A stretch of 58,416 nucleotides of DNA from Sphingobacteriales bacterium (GCA_016192105.1 JACPUV010000001.1:1-58416); one strand, 5' to 3'; counted from the first letter of the stretch, positions 33,444 through 43,286 are shown. Made by a program: numbers and translations. The notes: generated from the letters alone by a model not told the origin.

Positions 33444-34868
33444 ATGTTGAAACAAAAAACCAATACCAATAAGGTATCCCGTTTCTTTTCACTGGTCAGG
33501 CAGTCGCTGAAAGGCGGCGAGCATGATTATACCACGGGCAATATCCGCGGGGCCATTGTCCTGCTGGCTATTCCCATGATCCTTGAACTCAGTCTCGAAT
33601 CCGTCTTCGCAGTCGTGGATATGTATTTCGTCAGTCACCTGCCGGACAACGAAGTGGCCATCGCCACTGTGGGATTAACCGAATCCGTTATTTCGATCAT
33701 TTACACGATCGCGATGGGGCTCGGTATGGGCGCCACGGCCATCGTGGCCCGGCGGATCGGGGAAAAAAATCCCGAAGCCGCCGCACATGCAGGTTCCCAG
33801 GCCATCCTGATCGGAATACTGGCCGCCATTGTACTCAGTAGTGCGGGTCTTGTATTTGCCCCGGAAATTTTACAGCTGATGAAGGCCGAACCCCGGGTGA
33901 TAAAGGAAGGAACGGTCTTCACCCGCATCATGCTGGGCGGCAGTATGGTGATCATCCTTTTATTCCTGATCAACGGGGTATTCCGCGGAGCCGGAGATGC
34001 GGCCATTGCCATGCGCAGTCTCTGGCTCGCCAGCCTTATTAATATTATACTCTGTCCTACCCTGATCAACGGGTACGGTCCTTTCCCTGAATTGGGATTA
34101 AAGGGAGCCGCCATCGCCACCGTGATCGGGAGAGGTACGGGGGTATTGTACCAGTGCTATCACCTGTTCCACAGCAAAGGCAATCTCAGAATTAAATGGT
34201 CGCATTTTAAATTCGACCTTCCCGTGGTAAAGCACCTGTTTGAAGTAGCCTGGCCCGCCACTTTCCAGTTCTTTATCCAGAGCGGCAGCTGGATCGTATT
34301 AGCCTGGCTGGTCTCGGATACCGGTGGTACCCATGCCACAGCCGGGTACCAGGTGGCCATTCGTAATGTGGTCTTCTTCATCCTGCCTGCCTGGGGCCTC
34401 AGCAATGCGGCGGCTACGCTGGTGGGACAGAACCTCGGCGCCCAACAACCCGAACGGGCGGAAAAGAGTGTGTTTCTTGCCACAAGGTTCAACGGGATAT
34501 TCATGGCCATCGTCATGTTCATCTTCCTGCTCTTCGCCTCCCCCATTATCAGCATATTCACCCATCAGCCGGATGTACATCGTTTCGGGGTTCTATCCAT
34601 GCAGATCATTGGCAGCGGTTATATTTTTTACGGGATCGGGATGGTGATGATGCAGGCGCTGAACGGAGCCGGAGATACAAAGACCCCCACCTGGATCAAT
34701 ATCACCGGTTTCTGGCTCTTCCAGATCCCCTTTGCTTTTTTGCTGGCCAGGGTACTCGGACTGGGACCCATTGGCGCTTTTATCGCCATTCCGGTTGCGG
34801 AAAGCCTGATCGCCCTGGTGGCCTGGTATTATTTCAAAAAAGGGAAATGGAAGGAAGTCCGGGTATAA
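33444..34868 (+). CDS. MATE family efflux transporter
   Basis: The 474-residue protein has about twelve membrane helices in two related halves, with MATE hallmarks: AIVLLAIPMILELSLESVFAVVDMYFVSHL near residue 40, MGLGMGATAIVARRIGEKNPE, and FRGAGDAAIAM in the first half versus LNGAGDTKTPTWIN in the second. MATE proteins export drugs and other cations in exchange for sodium or protons. The next gene starts 74 bp downstream on the same strand. Confidence 0.92.
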   Translation: MLKQKTNTNKVSRFFSLVRQSLKGGEHDYTTGNIRGAIVLLAIPMILELSLESVFAVVDMYFVSHLPDNEVAIATVGLTESVISIIYTIAMGLGMGATAIVARRIGEKNPEAAAHAGSQAILIGILAAIVLSSAGLVFAPEILQLMKAEPRVIKEGTVFTRIMLGGSMVIILLFLINGVFRGAGDAAIAMRSLWLASLINIILCPTLINGYGPFPELGLKGAAIATVIGRGTGVLYQCYHLFHSKGNLRIKWSHFKFDLPVVKHLFEVAWPATFQFFIQSGSWIVLAWLVSDTGGTHATAGYQVAIRNVVFFILPAWGLSNAAATLVGQNLGAQQPERAEKSVFLATRFNGIFMAIVMFIFLLFASPIISIFTHQPDVHRFGVLSMQIIGSGYIFYGIGMVMMQALNGAGDTKTPTWINITGFWLFQIPFAFLLARVLGLGPIGAFIAIPVAESLIALVAWYYFKKGKWKEVRV

Positions 34869-34942
34869 ACGGTCAGCCCTACGGTTGCTGATCCGGTACC
34901 GGGTTTTCAACCGTACTTTGTACCTTACTATAAATATGCAGT

Positions 34943-35989
34943 ATGAACAATAACGTGATTGACCAGAACCGCATCCGGCAGGTTTTCTTCATCATTATTA
35001 TCCTGCTGCTGGGGATTGTACTGAGCTGGCAACTCTATTCCTTTTTGCCGGCCCTGCTTGGCGCTATTACTTTATATATTTTACTGCACGGTGCCATGCG
35101 CTATCTCACCGAGAAAAAGAACTGGAGAACGGGCTGGACTGCGGTACTCCTGATGCTGCTTTCCTTCATCATGATCCTGCTGCCCATCGGCTTACTGGTA
35201 AACCTGCTGTCGTCAAAGATCAGTTATGCCGTCCAGCACTCGGCGGAACTGGTGGAAGCACTGAAAAAACTGGTCAGCGGCACCGAACAACGGTTCAATA
35301 TTCAAATCGCCAGCGAAGCGAATATCAACAAGCTCGGGGATTTTATTGCGAAAAGCCTGCCCGGTATCGTAGGCGCCACGTTTAATACCCTTACCACTAT
35401 TTTCTTCATGTACTTCATTCTCTATTTTATGCTGGTGAATGCCCGTAAAATGGAAGACACCCTTTTTGAATATATTCCGTTGCGGGATGACAATGTAAGC
35501 CGGCTGGGCAAAGAGATCAACCTGATGGTGGTATCCAATGCCCTTGGTATCCCCCTGATCGCCTTTGCACAGGGGCTGGTCGGGCTCATCGGCTACCTGG
35601 TTATCGGGGTAAAAGAACCTTTTTTCTGGTTTGGCGTCACCTGTATTGCCGCTATGCTGCCGGTTGTGGGAGCGGCCCTTGCCTATGTGCCCCTGGCGAT
35701 TTTGTTTTTTGCCAATGACCAGAACTGGCAGGGAATAGCCATGCTTGTATTCGGGTTCGGCATTATTGGCACCATTGATAATATATTACGCTTTACCTTA
35801 TTAAAGAAACTCGGCAATGTACATCCGCTGACCACGGTTTTCGGGGTCATCATCGGGCTGAATCTCTTTGGCTTTATCGGTCTCATTTTCGGCCCCCTTT
35901 TAATCTCCTTATTTATGTTATTGCTGCGGATCTATTCCAGTGAATTTGTAACGCGGCAAAGAGAGGTACACAGGATCATGGAAAACTAA
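34943..35989 (+). CDS. AI-2E family transporter
   Basis: The 348-residue inner-membrane protein has the family layout: two N-terminal helices, a soluble-looking middle segment (SSKISYAVQHSAELVEALKKLVSGTEQ), and a C-terminal helical block that includes GFGIIGTIDNILRFTLLKKLGNVHPLTTVFGVIIGLNLFGFIGLIFGPLL. Members act as sodium/proton antiporters or small-molecule exporters; despite the name, quorum-signal export is not implied. Confidence 0.9.
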   Translation: MNNNVIDQNRIRQVFFIIIILLLGIVLSWQLYSFLPALLGAITLYILLHGAMRYLTEKKNWRTGWTAVLLMLLSFIMILLPIGLLVNLLSSKISYAVQHSAELVEALKKLVSGTEQRFNIQIASEANINKLGDFIAKSLPGIVGATFNTLTTIFFMYFILYFMLVNARKMEDTLFEYIPLRDDNVSRLGKEINLMVVSNALGIPLIAFAQGLVGLIGYLVIGVKEPFFWFGVTCIAAMLPVVGAALAYVPLAILFFANDQNWQGIAMLVFGFGIIGTIDNILRFTLLKKLGNVHPLTTVFGVIIGLNLFGFIGLIFGPLLISLFMLLLRIYSSEFVTRQREVHRIMEN

Positions 35990-36334
35990 TGCCGGTTTCG
36001 TTATACCTTGACACATTTCGCAGTAAGGCCACAAGCCAATTGCTGCCAACAGCGAGACGAACCGTACAGTAATCACCTTTAGGTTTCGCCGCTCATCGCT
36101 CAGCGCGTTTAGATTGCGCATTTCAACCTAACGCAACCCCAAACCAGTCGTTGCACGTATTCTTCCGTTGCTTCATATCGCATTATTTCGATGCATGGAA
36201 ACTTATCGCGTAAAATTCCTTCTCTTTTATTTTAGCCTCTACGTAATTATCCTTAATTCCCTAAAAAACAGTTCATTATTGCTATAAAAAATAATAATGT
36301 GATAATAATTTCGTCATGTCTTTCGTTTTAGATC
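35990..36334. other. Intergenic region before the L,D-transpeptidase-like gene
   Basis: 345 bp with no gene seen. The last 90 bp are AT-rich (36240-36330), as expected for a promoter region, but I cannot assign a clear -7/-33 pair. No tRNA cloverleaf was recognised. Confidence 0.4.
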
Positions 36335-37093
36335 TTGAAAATCCGTACCCGAGTGAAAAAACTAATCTTCCCGATATCTCTGGGATTTTTGTGCAGTTCG
36401 TTTATCACCAGCCCCGCTGTTTTTTCGGCGAACAGGCTGACTGCAATGAATGATCGCAGTTCCCGCCCCACGGTGAGTTTTTTCCCGGTTTCTGCAGATG
36501 CAGCTACAACTATTTATAACGATACCCGGTTAGAGCAGTTTGGCCTGTCAAAAGAAGCTTTTGACTATGCCTGGAAAGGATATGAATACCTGCTGGAACA
36601 GCATAAGATCAGCCGGAGCCATTACCTCAGCGTTTGTGATTTCAGCCAGTCTTCCCGTAAAAAGCGGTTCTATATTATTGATGTGGAGAACCATAAACTG
36701 GTGACCCAAACCTATGTGGCCCATGGCAGGAACTCCGGTGCAGAATATGCAAACCGTTTTTCTAACACGCCGGAATCATTACAAAGTTGTCTTGGTTTTT
36801 TTATTACGGATAATACTTATACCGGCAAGCATGGTTTATCCCTCCGCATCAACGGGGTGGAGCCGGGCTATAATGACAAGGCCCTGATGCGGGCCATCGT
36901 GATCCACGGGGCCGACTATGTAAATGAAGCCCGCGCGAAAGCCGGTGATTTTATGGGCCGGAGCTGGGGCTGCCCCGCCGTCCCGAAACAGGAAGCAAAC
37001 AGCATTATCAACACCATAAAAAACGGAACTTGTTTATTCATTTATCATCCTGATAAGAAGTATTTGCTCGGATCTAAAATATTAAACGGCTGA
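36335..37093 (+). CDS. Murein L,D-transpeptidase catalytic domain family protein
   Basis: The 252-residue protein is exported (N-terminal hydrophobic segment LIFPISLGFLCSSFITSPAVF). The catalytic part shows VIHGADYV and, about 25 residues later, GRSWGCPAVP with the active cysteine, matching the YkuD_2 type (PF13645). L,D-transpeptidases make 3-3 cross-links or attach proteins to peptidoglycan; for this subgroup the activity is inferred. The start codon is non-ATG: TTG at 36335 or GTG at 36353. It is followed by a terminator. Confidence 0.85.
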   Translation: MKIRTRVKKLIFPISLGFLCSSFITSPAVFSANRLTAMNDRSSRPTVSFFPVSADAATTIYNDTRLEQFGLSKEAFDYAWKGYEYLLEQHKISRSHYLSVCDFSQSSRKKRFYIIDVENHKLVTQTYVAHGRNSGAEYANRFSNTPESLQSCLGFFITDNTYTGKHGLSLRINGVEPGYNDKALMRAIVIHGADYVNEARAKAGDFMGRSWGCPAVPKQEANSIINTIKNGTCLFIYHPDKKYLLGSKILNG

Positions 37094-37121
37094 TTGGACA
37101 CAAACAAGGATGGATGATAAC

Positions 37122-37156
37122 AAAAAGCTCAACACACCCTATGGTTGGGCTTTTTT
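37122..37156 (+). terminator. Terminator after the L,D-transpeptidase-like gene
   Basis: AAAAAGCTCAAC and GTTGGGCTTTTTT form a stem of about 11 bp with a 10-nt loop and one G-T pair, followed by T residues. It sits between two convergent genes and may serve both. Confidence 0.85.
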
Positions 37157-37169
37157 GTTTTTTATGCCG

Positions 37170-38378
37170 TTAAAAGAGGGTATGAAAATTCTGTTGCATG
37201 GAAACAAGAGCCATATAACCCATCACCGCCACCACCAGCCAGCCAGTCAGTTGAAGCCATAGCGGATGCCGGTAATCACCCACAACTTTTTGCCGGCGTA
37301 CGGCCAGCAGCATTACTCCCAGTGCCACCGGGAGAATAACCCCGTTTACCGCACCGGCCAGCACGAGTAATTTCACCGGCTGACCGATGAATAAAAAGAT
37401 AAAGGCAGCAACCAGGATAAACAGGCTGGTGATGATTTTTTCGTTTCGCTGTACAAAAGGGGATACGGTTTTCCAGAAGGAAACAGAAGTGTAAGAGGCC
37501 CCGACCACCGAAGTAATGGCCGCGCTCCACATCACCACCCCGAAAAACCGGTAACCCAATTCCCCCGCAGCCGCTTGAAATACCGTGGCAGCCGGATTAC
37601 CGGCCGATAATTTCACTCCCTGCCAGGCCACTCCGAGTGCTGCAAGAAAAAGAATATAGCGCATGAAGGATGTGATCAGGATCCCGCTTACTGAACTTTT
37701 GGCAACCTGCTTTAACTGTGTCCTTCCTTTAATCCCCGCATCCAGCAGGCGGTGAGCACCTGCAAAGGAAATATAGCCGCCCACGGTACCGCCTACCAGG
37801 GTGACGATTTTGAGCATATCGGTTTTCTCCGGCCATACCGTTCTGTAAAGTGCTTCGCCTAATGGCGGATGAGAAATAAAAGCGATGTACAACGTAAGCC
37901 CGATCATCAGCAACCCCAGCACTTTTACAAATATATCGATCAGACTTCCCGCCTGCTTTGACCAGAATATACCCAGGGCCATCAGGCCACTGATGACCGC
38001 ACCCGTTTTTACATCTATCCCGGTCAATACATTCAGCCCCAACCCCGTTCCGGCTATATTGCCGATATTGAAAACCAGCCCGCCAAAAGCAATCAGGGCT
38101 GCTAAAAAAATTCCAAGTCCGGGTAGTATTGAATTGGCAATATCCTGTGCTCTCTTACCACTTACCGTGATGATCCGCCAGATATTCAGCTGTGCCCCGA
38201 TATCCAGTACTACCGAAATAAGAATGATAAAACCAAAACTGGTAAGCAATTCACCGGTAAACAAACTGGTTTGGGTCAGGAAACCCGGACCAATAGCCGA
38301 AGTGGCCATCAGGAAGGCAGCACCCAGGATCACGCCTTTGCTGCTTTGCTTTTCAGGAGTCGAAGGAACGGAGGCCAA
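37170..38378 (-). CDS. Nramp-family divalent metal transporter (YcsG-like)
   Basis: The 402-residue membrane protein starts with GAAFLMATSAIGPGFLTQTSLF, which holds the Nramp first-helix motif in a modified form (DPGN replaced by IGPG). About eleven helices follow. It overlaps the pxpA gene by 26 bp in the pxp operon, as ycsG does in Bacillus. Because the usual metal-site residues are altered, transport of Mn2+ or Fe2+ is uncertain and another role, such as oxoproline uptake, is possible. The start is TTG at 38378 or GTG at 38336. Confidence 0.8.
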   Translation of the reverse strand: MASVPSTPEKQSSKGVILGAAFLMATSAIGPGFLTQTSLFTGELLTSFGFIILISVVLDIGAQLNIWRIITVSGKRAQDIANSILPGLGIFLAALIAFGGLVFNIGNIAGTGLGLNVLTGIDVKTGAVISGLMALGIFWSKQAGSLIDIFVKVLGLLMIGLTLYIAFISHPPLGEALYRTVWPEKTDMLKIVTLVGGTVGGYISFAGAHRLLDAGIKGRTQLKQVAKSSVSGILITSFMRYILFLAALGVAWQGVKLSAGNPAATVFQAAAGELGYRFFGVVMWSAAITSVVGASYTSVSFWKTVSPFVQRNEKIITSLFILVAAFIFLFIGQPVKLLVLAGAVNGVILPVALGVMLLAVRRQKVVGDYRHPLWLQLTGWLVVAVMGYMALVSMQQNFHTLF

Positions 38379-39102
38379 TACCGTTTTGTTTTAAAGTGGT
38401 AAAAATGGTTTTGGCGATTTCAACAGCCCGCGGGTTATCGCCATGAATACAAACAGTTTCAGCAACAAGGGGGATTTTCTTACCCGTTAATGTGGTTACG
38501 GTTCCTTCGGTGATCATTTGCATCACCTGCATGGAAGCAAAGACCGGGTCCGTAATCAGCGCCCCCTCCTGCGAACGGGGGGTTAACGAGCCATCATCCT
38601 GATAAGTCCGGTCCGCAAATACTTCGCTGATCGTGCTGAGCCCCTGTTCTCCCGCCTGTTCAAGGGAACAACTGCCACTCCGTCCCACCAGGAACAGGCC
38701 GCTGTCAAAATCTTTTACTGCCTTCGCGATCACCTGTGCGGTAAGGGGGTCCTTCGCTGATAAATTATAAAGAGCCCCATGCGGCTTTACATGAGCAGGT
38801 TTCACCTCTGCCGCATCAGCCACTTCCTGCATGATGAGCATTTGCTGGATTAGCAGTTCATATAAATCCGTAACTGGCAACTGCTTTTCCAGGCGGCCAA
38901 AATTCGCCCGGTCGAGAAAAGACGGGTGTGCCCCGGCCGCAACTCCGTATTGTTTGCACAACTCCAGGGTGCGGAGCATACTGTTGGTATCACCGGCATG
39001 ATACCCGCAGGCAATACTGGCGGAAGAAATAAAGGGCATCAGGGCTGCTTCGTTGCCCAGCCCCTCCCCCATATCACAGTTGATATCAGTATATTCAGAC
39101 AT
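38353..39102 (-). CDS. pxpA: 5-oxoprolinase subunit A (LamB/YcsF)
   Basis: From the ATG at 39102 the product has 249 residues. The LamB/YcsF signature is clear: DINCDMGEGLGNEAALMPFISSASIACGYHAGD, then GAHPSFLDRANFGR and VKPHGALYNLSAKD. With PxpB and PxpC it uses ATP to open 5-oxoproline (pyroglutamate) to glutamate, disposing of a damage product of glutamine and glutamate. Its start overlaps pxpC by 8 bp. Confidence 0.95.
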   Translation of the reverse strand: MSEYTDINCDMGEGLGNEAALMPFISSASIACGYHAGDTNSMLRTLELCKQYGVAAGAHPSFLDRANFGRLEKQLPVTDLYELLIQQMLIMQEVADAAEVKPAHVKPHGALYNLSAKDPLTAQVIAKAVKDFDSGLFLVGRSGSCSLEQAGEQGLSTISEVFADRTYQDDGSLTPRSQEGALITDPVFASMQVMQMITEGTVTTLTGKKIPLVAETVCIHGDNPRAVEIAKTIFTTLKQNGIGLRSFDS

Positions 39103-40075
39103 ATTGCTGCAATTTAAGCAGGCAGGCATGCTGCAGCTGCCGAACATGCTGTTGCTGCTTTTGCAGCAATTCCTCCGCCCTTGCCTGGTCTGTCAGCCGG
39201 AAATAAAGTGCTTCCCCCGATCTTTTTTGAGCCAGTCTTGAATGATGGGCTGTGATCACATGGGCCACCCGGGGATAACCGCCGGCCGTCTGGTGATCCG
39301 CCATCAGGATGATCAGTTTGCCATCCGGGAGCAACTGGATCGTACCAAAATTCACCGCCGATGAAATCAGCTCCCCTCCCGGCAGCATGGCAAGCGGTTC
39401 ATTGCCCAGCCGGTAACCCATCCGGTCAGCCAGTTTGGTAATTAAAAAGGGGGTAGTTGTAAATTGCCGTTTCGCTTCGGCTGTCAGCCGGTCCCATTCA
39501 TTGCCAGGCAATACAAAAATTTCCCGGGGACCGGTATCAGCAGCATGATCAATCGTCCAGGGCAATATCCTGAAATTCTTTCCGGGTAACAGGGATGAAT
39601 AGTCTTTTTTACTGTTTAACTCAATTTCATCGCCTTTTTGCAGGCTTCTGCCCCGATAACCACCGGCTCCCGCTTTCAGGTTGGTACTTTTACTTTCCAG
39701 CCAGCGCTCCATACTAAATCCTCCGTGTACGGCCAGGTAGGCCCGGGCGCCGCTCAGGGGACGGTGAAACTGCAGCGCATCATTTTTATTGACCACAATA
39801 CACTGATAAAGGGGCACCGGTTCCCCGTTGATACTGGGAGACAGATCAGCGCCGGCCAGGGCAATCAGGGCCGGTTGGGTAAACAGGATGACGGATGCGG
39901 GAAAATGCAATTCGATAACGGCTTCATCCGTTTCATTTCCGAGCAGTGCATTGGCCAGTTGCATGGCATACTGATCCATGGCACCCGAAGGATTGACCCC
40001 CAGGTGCTGGTACCCGTACCTGCCACGGTCCTGGACCGAATCCTGGATGCCTGCTTTAATAATGCGCAAACTCAT
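39095..40075 (-). CDS. pxpC: 5-oxoprolinase subunit C
   Basis: From the ATG at 40075 the product has 326 residues. Typical parts are IKAGIQDSVQDRGRYGYQHLGVNPSGAMD at the start, GARAYLAVHGGFSME, and the late ADHQTAGGYPRVAHVITA. The family is often labelled biotin-dependent carboxyltransferase or KipA, but next to pxpA and pxpB the oxoprolinase role is preferred. It overlaps pxpB by 20 bp. Confidence 0.93.
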   Translation of the reverse strand: MSLRIIKAGIQDSVQDRGRYGYQHLGVNPSGAMDQYAMQLANALLGNETDEAVIELHFPASVILFTQPALIALAGADLSPSINGEPVPLYQCIVVNKNDALQFHRPLSGARAYLAVHGGFSMERWLESKSTNLKAGAGGYRGRSLQKGDEIELNSKKDYSSLLPGKNFRILPWTIDHAADTGPREIFVLPGNEWDRLTAEAKRQFTTTPFLITKLADRMGYRLGNEPLAMLPGGELISSAVNFGTIQLLPDGKLIILMADHQTAGGYPRVAHVITAHHSRLAQKRSGEALYFRLTDQARAEELLQKQQQHVRQLQHACLLKLQQYV

Positions 40076-40766
40076 ATTTATCGATTGCGTAAAACTGAAC
40101 CCGGTCCCCCGCCTGCAACAATGTGGGAAGAGCCCGGTTACGGTTAAATAATTGCACGGGTGTGCGGCCAATAATATTCCATCCGCCTGGTGAAGCAAAA
40201 GGATAAATGCCCGTTTGCCTGCCGGCAATCCCCACACTTCCCGGCCTGACAGGATGCGGCTGCTGTTTCCGGGGTGTCATGAGCTGTTCATCCACTTCAC
40301 CCATATAAGCAAAGCCCGGTAAGAAACCCAGCATATACACCCGGTAAATCCGGCCGGTATGCAGGGTGGTCAGCTGCTCTGCTGACAATTCTTTTGCCTG
40401 TGCCATTTCTTCCAGATCCGGCGCCAGCGAAGGATCATAACAAACAGGTATCCTGACCAGTCTTGACTGCTCTTCCTGTATCCCGGTTTCTGTCCGCAGC
40501 AACTCCAGCAGCAGGGTACTTACATAATCAAAGGCCGTTTGCCCCTCCTTCACCCATTTCCGGATAAAGACGGGATCATAATAAACAGCCAGGGAACTGA
40601 AAGCAGGCACCACTTCAACCAGGCCGGGCAATTGCTGGTGCCTCAACTGGTGAAAGCGCGCAATCACCTGCCGGTTGATCGCTTCGTCCATACGATTGCC
40701 GAAATCAACGGTCAGGGCTGAATCTCCCAGCGGGAAAATATGATATGAAAGGGGGGGTTCCTTCAT
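40056..40766 (-). CDS. pxpB: 5-oxoprolinase subunit B
   Basis: From the ATG at 40766 the product has 236 residues and begins YHIFPLGDSALTVDFGN, the standard KipI/PxpB start. Other blocks are IPVCYDPSLAPDLEEMA and YMLGFLPGFAYMGEVD, with PVRPGSVGIAGRQTGIYPFASPGGWNIIGRTP near the end. It forms a complex with PxpC. The longer frame to 40883 overlaps a divergent gene and lacks family similarity. Confidence 0.95.
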   Translation of the reverse strand: MKEPPLSYHIFPLGDSALTVDFGNRMDEAINRQVIARFHQLRHQQLPGLVEVVPAFSSLAVYYDPVFIRKWVKEGQTAFDYVSTLLLELLRTETGIQEEQSRLVRIPVCYDPSLAPDLEEMAQAKELSAEQLTTLHTGRIYRVYMLGFLPGFAYMGEVDEQLMTPRKQQPHPVRPGSVGIAGRQTGIYPFASPGGWNIIGRTPVQLFNRNRALPTLLQAGDRVQFYAIDKYEFAHY

Positions 40767-40839
40767 CGGGCTGCCCTTTGAAGATACCAACTTAGTTTGT
40801 ACTTCAGCACCAGGGCCTGAAGTGTTAACTTTACCCCCG

Positions 40840-41868
40840 ATGAGCCGAATTAACCGAAGAGACAGCCTGAACCTTCTATCCAAGCTGACGGTCCGGAGGG
40901 CCTGGAATGGTCTGAAGGTACTGGCCAGTTATCATTTAAGCAGGTGGACCAAACGGCCGGTACAATGGGGTTACCCCGTTTCCGTTTCCTTTGAACCCAC
41001 CACCTCCTGTAACCTGCGCTGCCCCGAATGCCCAAGCGGGTTGCGGGCTTTTACCCGTCCCACGGGGATGTTACAACGGGATTTTTTCAGGGAAACGATC
41101 GACCAGCTTCACAAAGAATTACTCTATCTCGTATTTTATTTCCAGGGAGAGCCCTACCTGAATCCGGCTTTTCTCGATATGGTGGAATATGCGGCTGGAA
41201 AGAAGATTTATACCGCTACATCCACCAATGCACATTACCTGACCGATGAAAACGCGAAACGAACAATTGAAAGCGGGCTGGACCGCCTGATCATTTCCAT
41301 TGATGGCAGCAGCCAGGAAGTGTACCAGCAGTACCGCGTGGGCGGACAATTGAGCAAAGTGCTTGAAGGAGCCCGGAATATTGTGAGGTGGAAAAAAGAA
41401 CTGAAAAGTACTAAACCCTTTGTGGTCTTCCAGTTCTTGGTGGTGAAGCCCAATGAGCACCAGACAGAAGAGGTGAAGAAACTGGCAAAAGAGATCGGGG
41501 TGGATGATGTCTGGTTTAAAACAGCACAGGTTTACGATTACCAGCGGGATCCGAACCAGCTGATCCCGGCGACAGATAAATACAGCCGCTACCGGAAAAC
41601 GGCAGAAGGATATGTGTTCAAAGGAAAACTGGCCAATCATTGCTGGCGGCTCTGGCATGACCCGGTCATCACCTGGGACGGGTTGGTGGCCCCCTGCTGT
41701 TTTGATAAAGACGCGCAGCACCGGCTAGGGGATTTAAAGAAAAAACCGTTTAAAGAAATCTGGAAGAACGGAGAATACAGTAAATTCAGGCAACAGATTC
41801 TGAAAGGACGAAAAAATATAGATATCTGTTCCAATTGCAGTGAAGGCACCCGTGTATGGGAGAGTTGA
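40840..41868 (+). CDS. Radical SAM/SPASM domain protein
   Basis: The 342-residue enzyme has the radical SAM motif C-x3-C-x2-C in TTSCNLRCPECPSG near residue 57 and a C-terminal SPASM-like region with cysteines in APCCFD and ICSNCSEG that can hold additional clusters. Such enzymes use S-adenosylmethionine to generate a radical, often to modify peptides, but this one has no adjacent precursor peptide. It is divergent from the pxp genes. The GTG at 40822 is a less likely start. Confidence 0.88.
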   Translation: MSRINRRDSLNLLSKLTVRRAWNGLKVLASYHLSRWTKRPVQWGYPVSVSFEPTTSCNLRCPECPSGLRAFTRPTGMLQRDFFRETIDQLHKELLYLVFYFQGEPYLNPAFLDMVEYAAGKKIYTATSTNAHYLTDENAKRTIESGLDRLIISIDGSSQEVYQQYRVGGQLSKVLEGARNIVRWKKELKSTKPFVVFQFLVVKPNEHQTEEVKKLAKEIGVDDVWFKTAQVYDYQRDPNQLIPATDKYSRYRKTAEGYVFKGKLANHCWRLWHDPVITWDGLVAPCCFDKDAQHRLGDLKKKPFKEIWKNGEYSKFRQQILKGRKNIDICSNCSEGTRVWES

Positions 41869-41900
41869 TCCGGAATTTTTATACCACCAAACACCATGAT

Positions 41901-42377
41901 ATGTATCTACCCTCACACATTTCCACCCGGTTGCAATACCAGCACAAGACCCTCGTGGATATTATTGACGGACTGACAGAGGAACAGGTAAGAAGACAGG
42001 TAATACCCGGCAAATGGTCAATTTTTGAGCAGATCGTTCATCTACAAACCTACCAGCATACATTTATTGGCCGTGTCAAACTGATTCTTCAGGACCAGGT
42101 CCCGGTTTTCGAACGCTATACCGCTGAAGCCGATCCCGTCTTTCTGGACAACTGCGAAAGGAGTTTCCGGGAAGTGATGCAGGATATGATCACCACCCGC
42201 AAGGAAATGGCCAACGAAATGCTGCATTTCAGTGAAGCCGATTTTGCAAAAAAAGGGATACACCCGGTATTTGGCAAAATGAGCCTGCAGCAATGGATCA
42301 ATTTCTTTCTGCTGCATGAAGGGCACCATTTGTTTGCGATCCTGCAATTAGCAGGTGCACTTAAAAAACTAGGCTGA
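41901..42377 (+). CDS. DinB family protein
   Basis: From the ATG at 41901 the product has 158 residues and forms a four-helix bundle of the DinB/YfiT type. Three histidines that bind metal are placed at QIVHLQTYQH near residue 51 and at the final LHEGHHLFAI. The family includes thiol transferases and metal-dependent hydrolases, but most members are uncharacterised. It follows the radical SAM gene after 32 bp. Confidence 0.8.
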   Translation: MYLPSHISTRLQYQHKTLVDIIDGLTEEQVRRQVIPGKWSIFEQIVHLQTYQHTFIGRVKLILQDQVPVFERYTAEADPVFLDNCERSFREVMQDMITTRKEMANEMLHFSEADFAKKGIHPVFGKMSLQQWINFFLLHEGHHLFAILQLAGALKKLG

Positions 42378-42866
42378 TAGTTCCGCAAAACCCGTTTGCC
42401 GCACAGGTAACCACCCGCACCCGGTGTGGTGCTGACAGCGTTTGAAAAAGCCGGAAAACAGCGGCTATCCGTCCGCCACCGCTGAACAGCCCACAGGTGA
42501 GGGCCATTCTTTTTTCCAGCTACCAACAGTTTTACAGGAAACAAGCCCGGGCAGGAGCTTAGAATTTCTTCATCTCATCGAAAAAAAGGGTATAAAAAGA
42601 CGCGAAACCCTCAAAAAAATACCGGAAGGATTCAGACAGCAGCTTCATAAAAAACAGGTTAATGGTTAATGGGTCCTGACTTACAGCGGCAAAACAACAG
42701 AATTCCCGTTTGCCCTGCAATACCACAAAGAGGGATTTTTTTCCACGGATGCTGCTTACCGGCTGTTAATAAATGTTTAAATACCCCGGTTTTTCAAAAT
42801 AATTTTGAATTATTCAATGTTGCACCATTAATTTTACATCCTCATTTAACCAAATTAATAAATACA
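42378..42866. other. Intergenic region with a -7 box
   Basis: 489 bp without a convincing gene. TAATTTTG at 42800-42807 is a full match to TAnnTTTG and is placed 59 bp before the SnoaL-like start. The upstream half contains short frames that resemble nothing known. Confidence 0.4.
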
Positions 42867-43220
42867 ATGAACGATTTAAAAACCCAGGTGGACCAGCTGA
42901 ACCAGCTGATCCTCGAAGGAAAGATCCTGGATGCCTTTGACAAATTTTATGCAGACGAGGTAGTCATGCAGGACAACAATTATCCGTTGCGGGAAGGAAA
43001 GGAACTGAACCGCCAGTACGAAGAAGCTTTTGTTAACGGGCTGACTGAATTCCGTGGCGCTAAAGTCATCAGCACCCTGTACAGCGATGACATGGCCGTA
43101 ACCGAATGGTGGTTTGATTACACCCATAAGGAATACGGGGTGAGGAATTACAGGCAGTTAGCGGTTCAACGCTGGAAAAACGGCAAGATTGTGGAGGAAA
43201 AATTCTACTATAACAACTAA
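42867..43220 (+). CDS. SnoaL-like/NTF2-fold protein
   Basis: From the ATG at 42867 the product has 117 residues. The NTF2-like cone is suggested by an initial helix (LKTQVDQLNQLILEGKILDAFDKFYADEVVMQDN), then FRGAKVISTLYSDDMAVTEWWFDY and the closing QRWKNGKIVEEKFYYN. Such small proteins act as isomerases, dehydratases or binding proteins. No catalytic set is identifiable. Upstream frame extension to 42669 lacks family character and was cut. Confidence 0.8.
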   Translation: MNDLKTQVDQLNQLILEGKILDAFDKFYADEVVMQDNNYPLREGKELNRQYEEAFVNGLTEFRGAKVISTLYSDDMAVTEWWFDYTHKEYGVRNYRQLAVQRWKNGKIVEEKFYYNN

Positions 43221-43286
43221 ACAGGTTGAGAATTATCAATAAGTTTTGGGCCGGGGCTTCCACTTCGCCCAAAACTTTCTACTTTT

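Noticed and set aside
42378..42866. Small genes or a riboswitch in the 489-bp spacer
   Set aside because: The frames show no recognisable motif, and no known aptamer consensus could be recognised.
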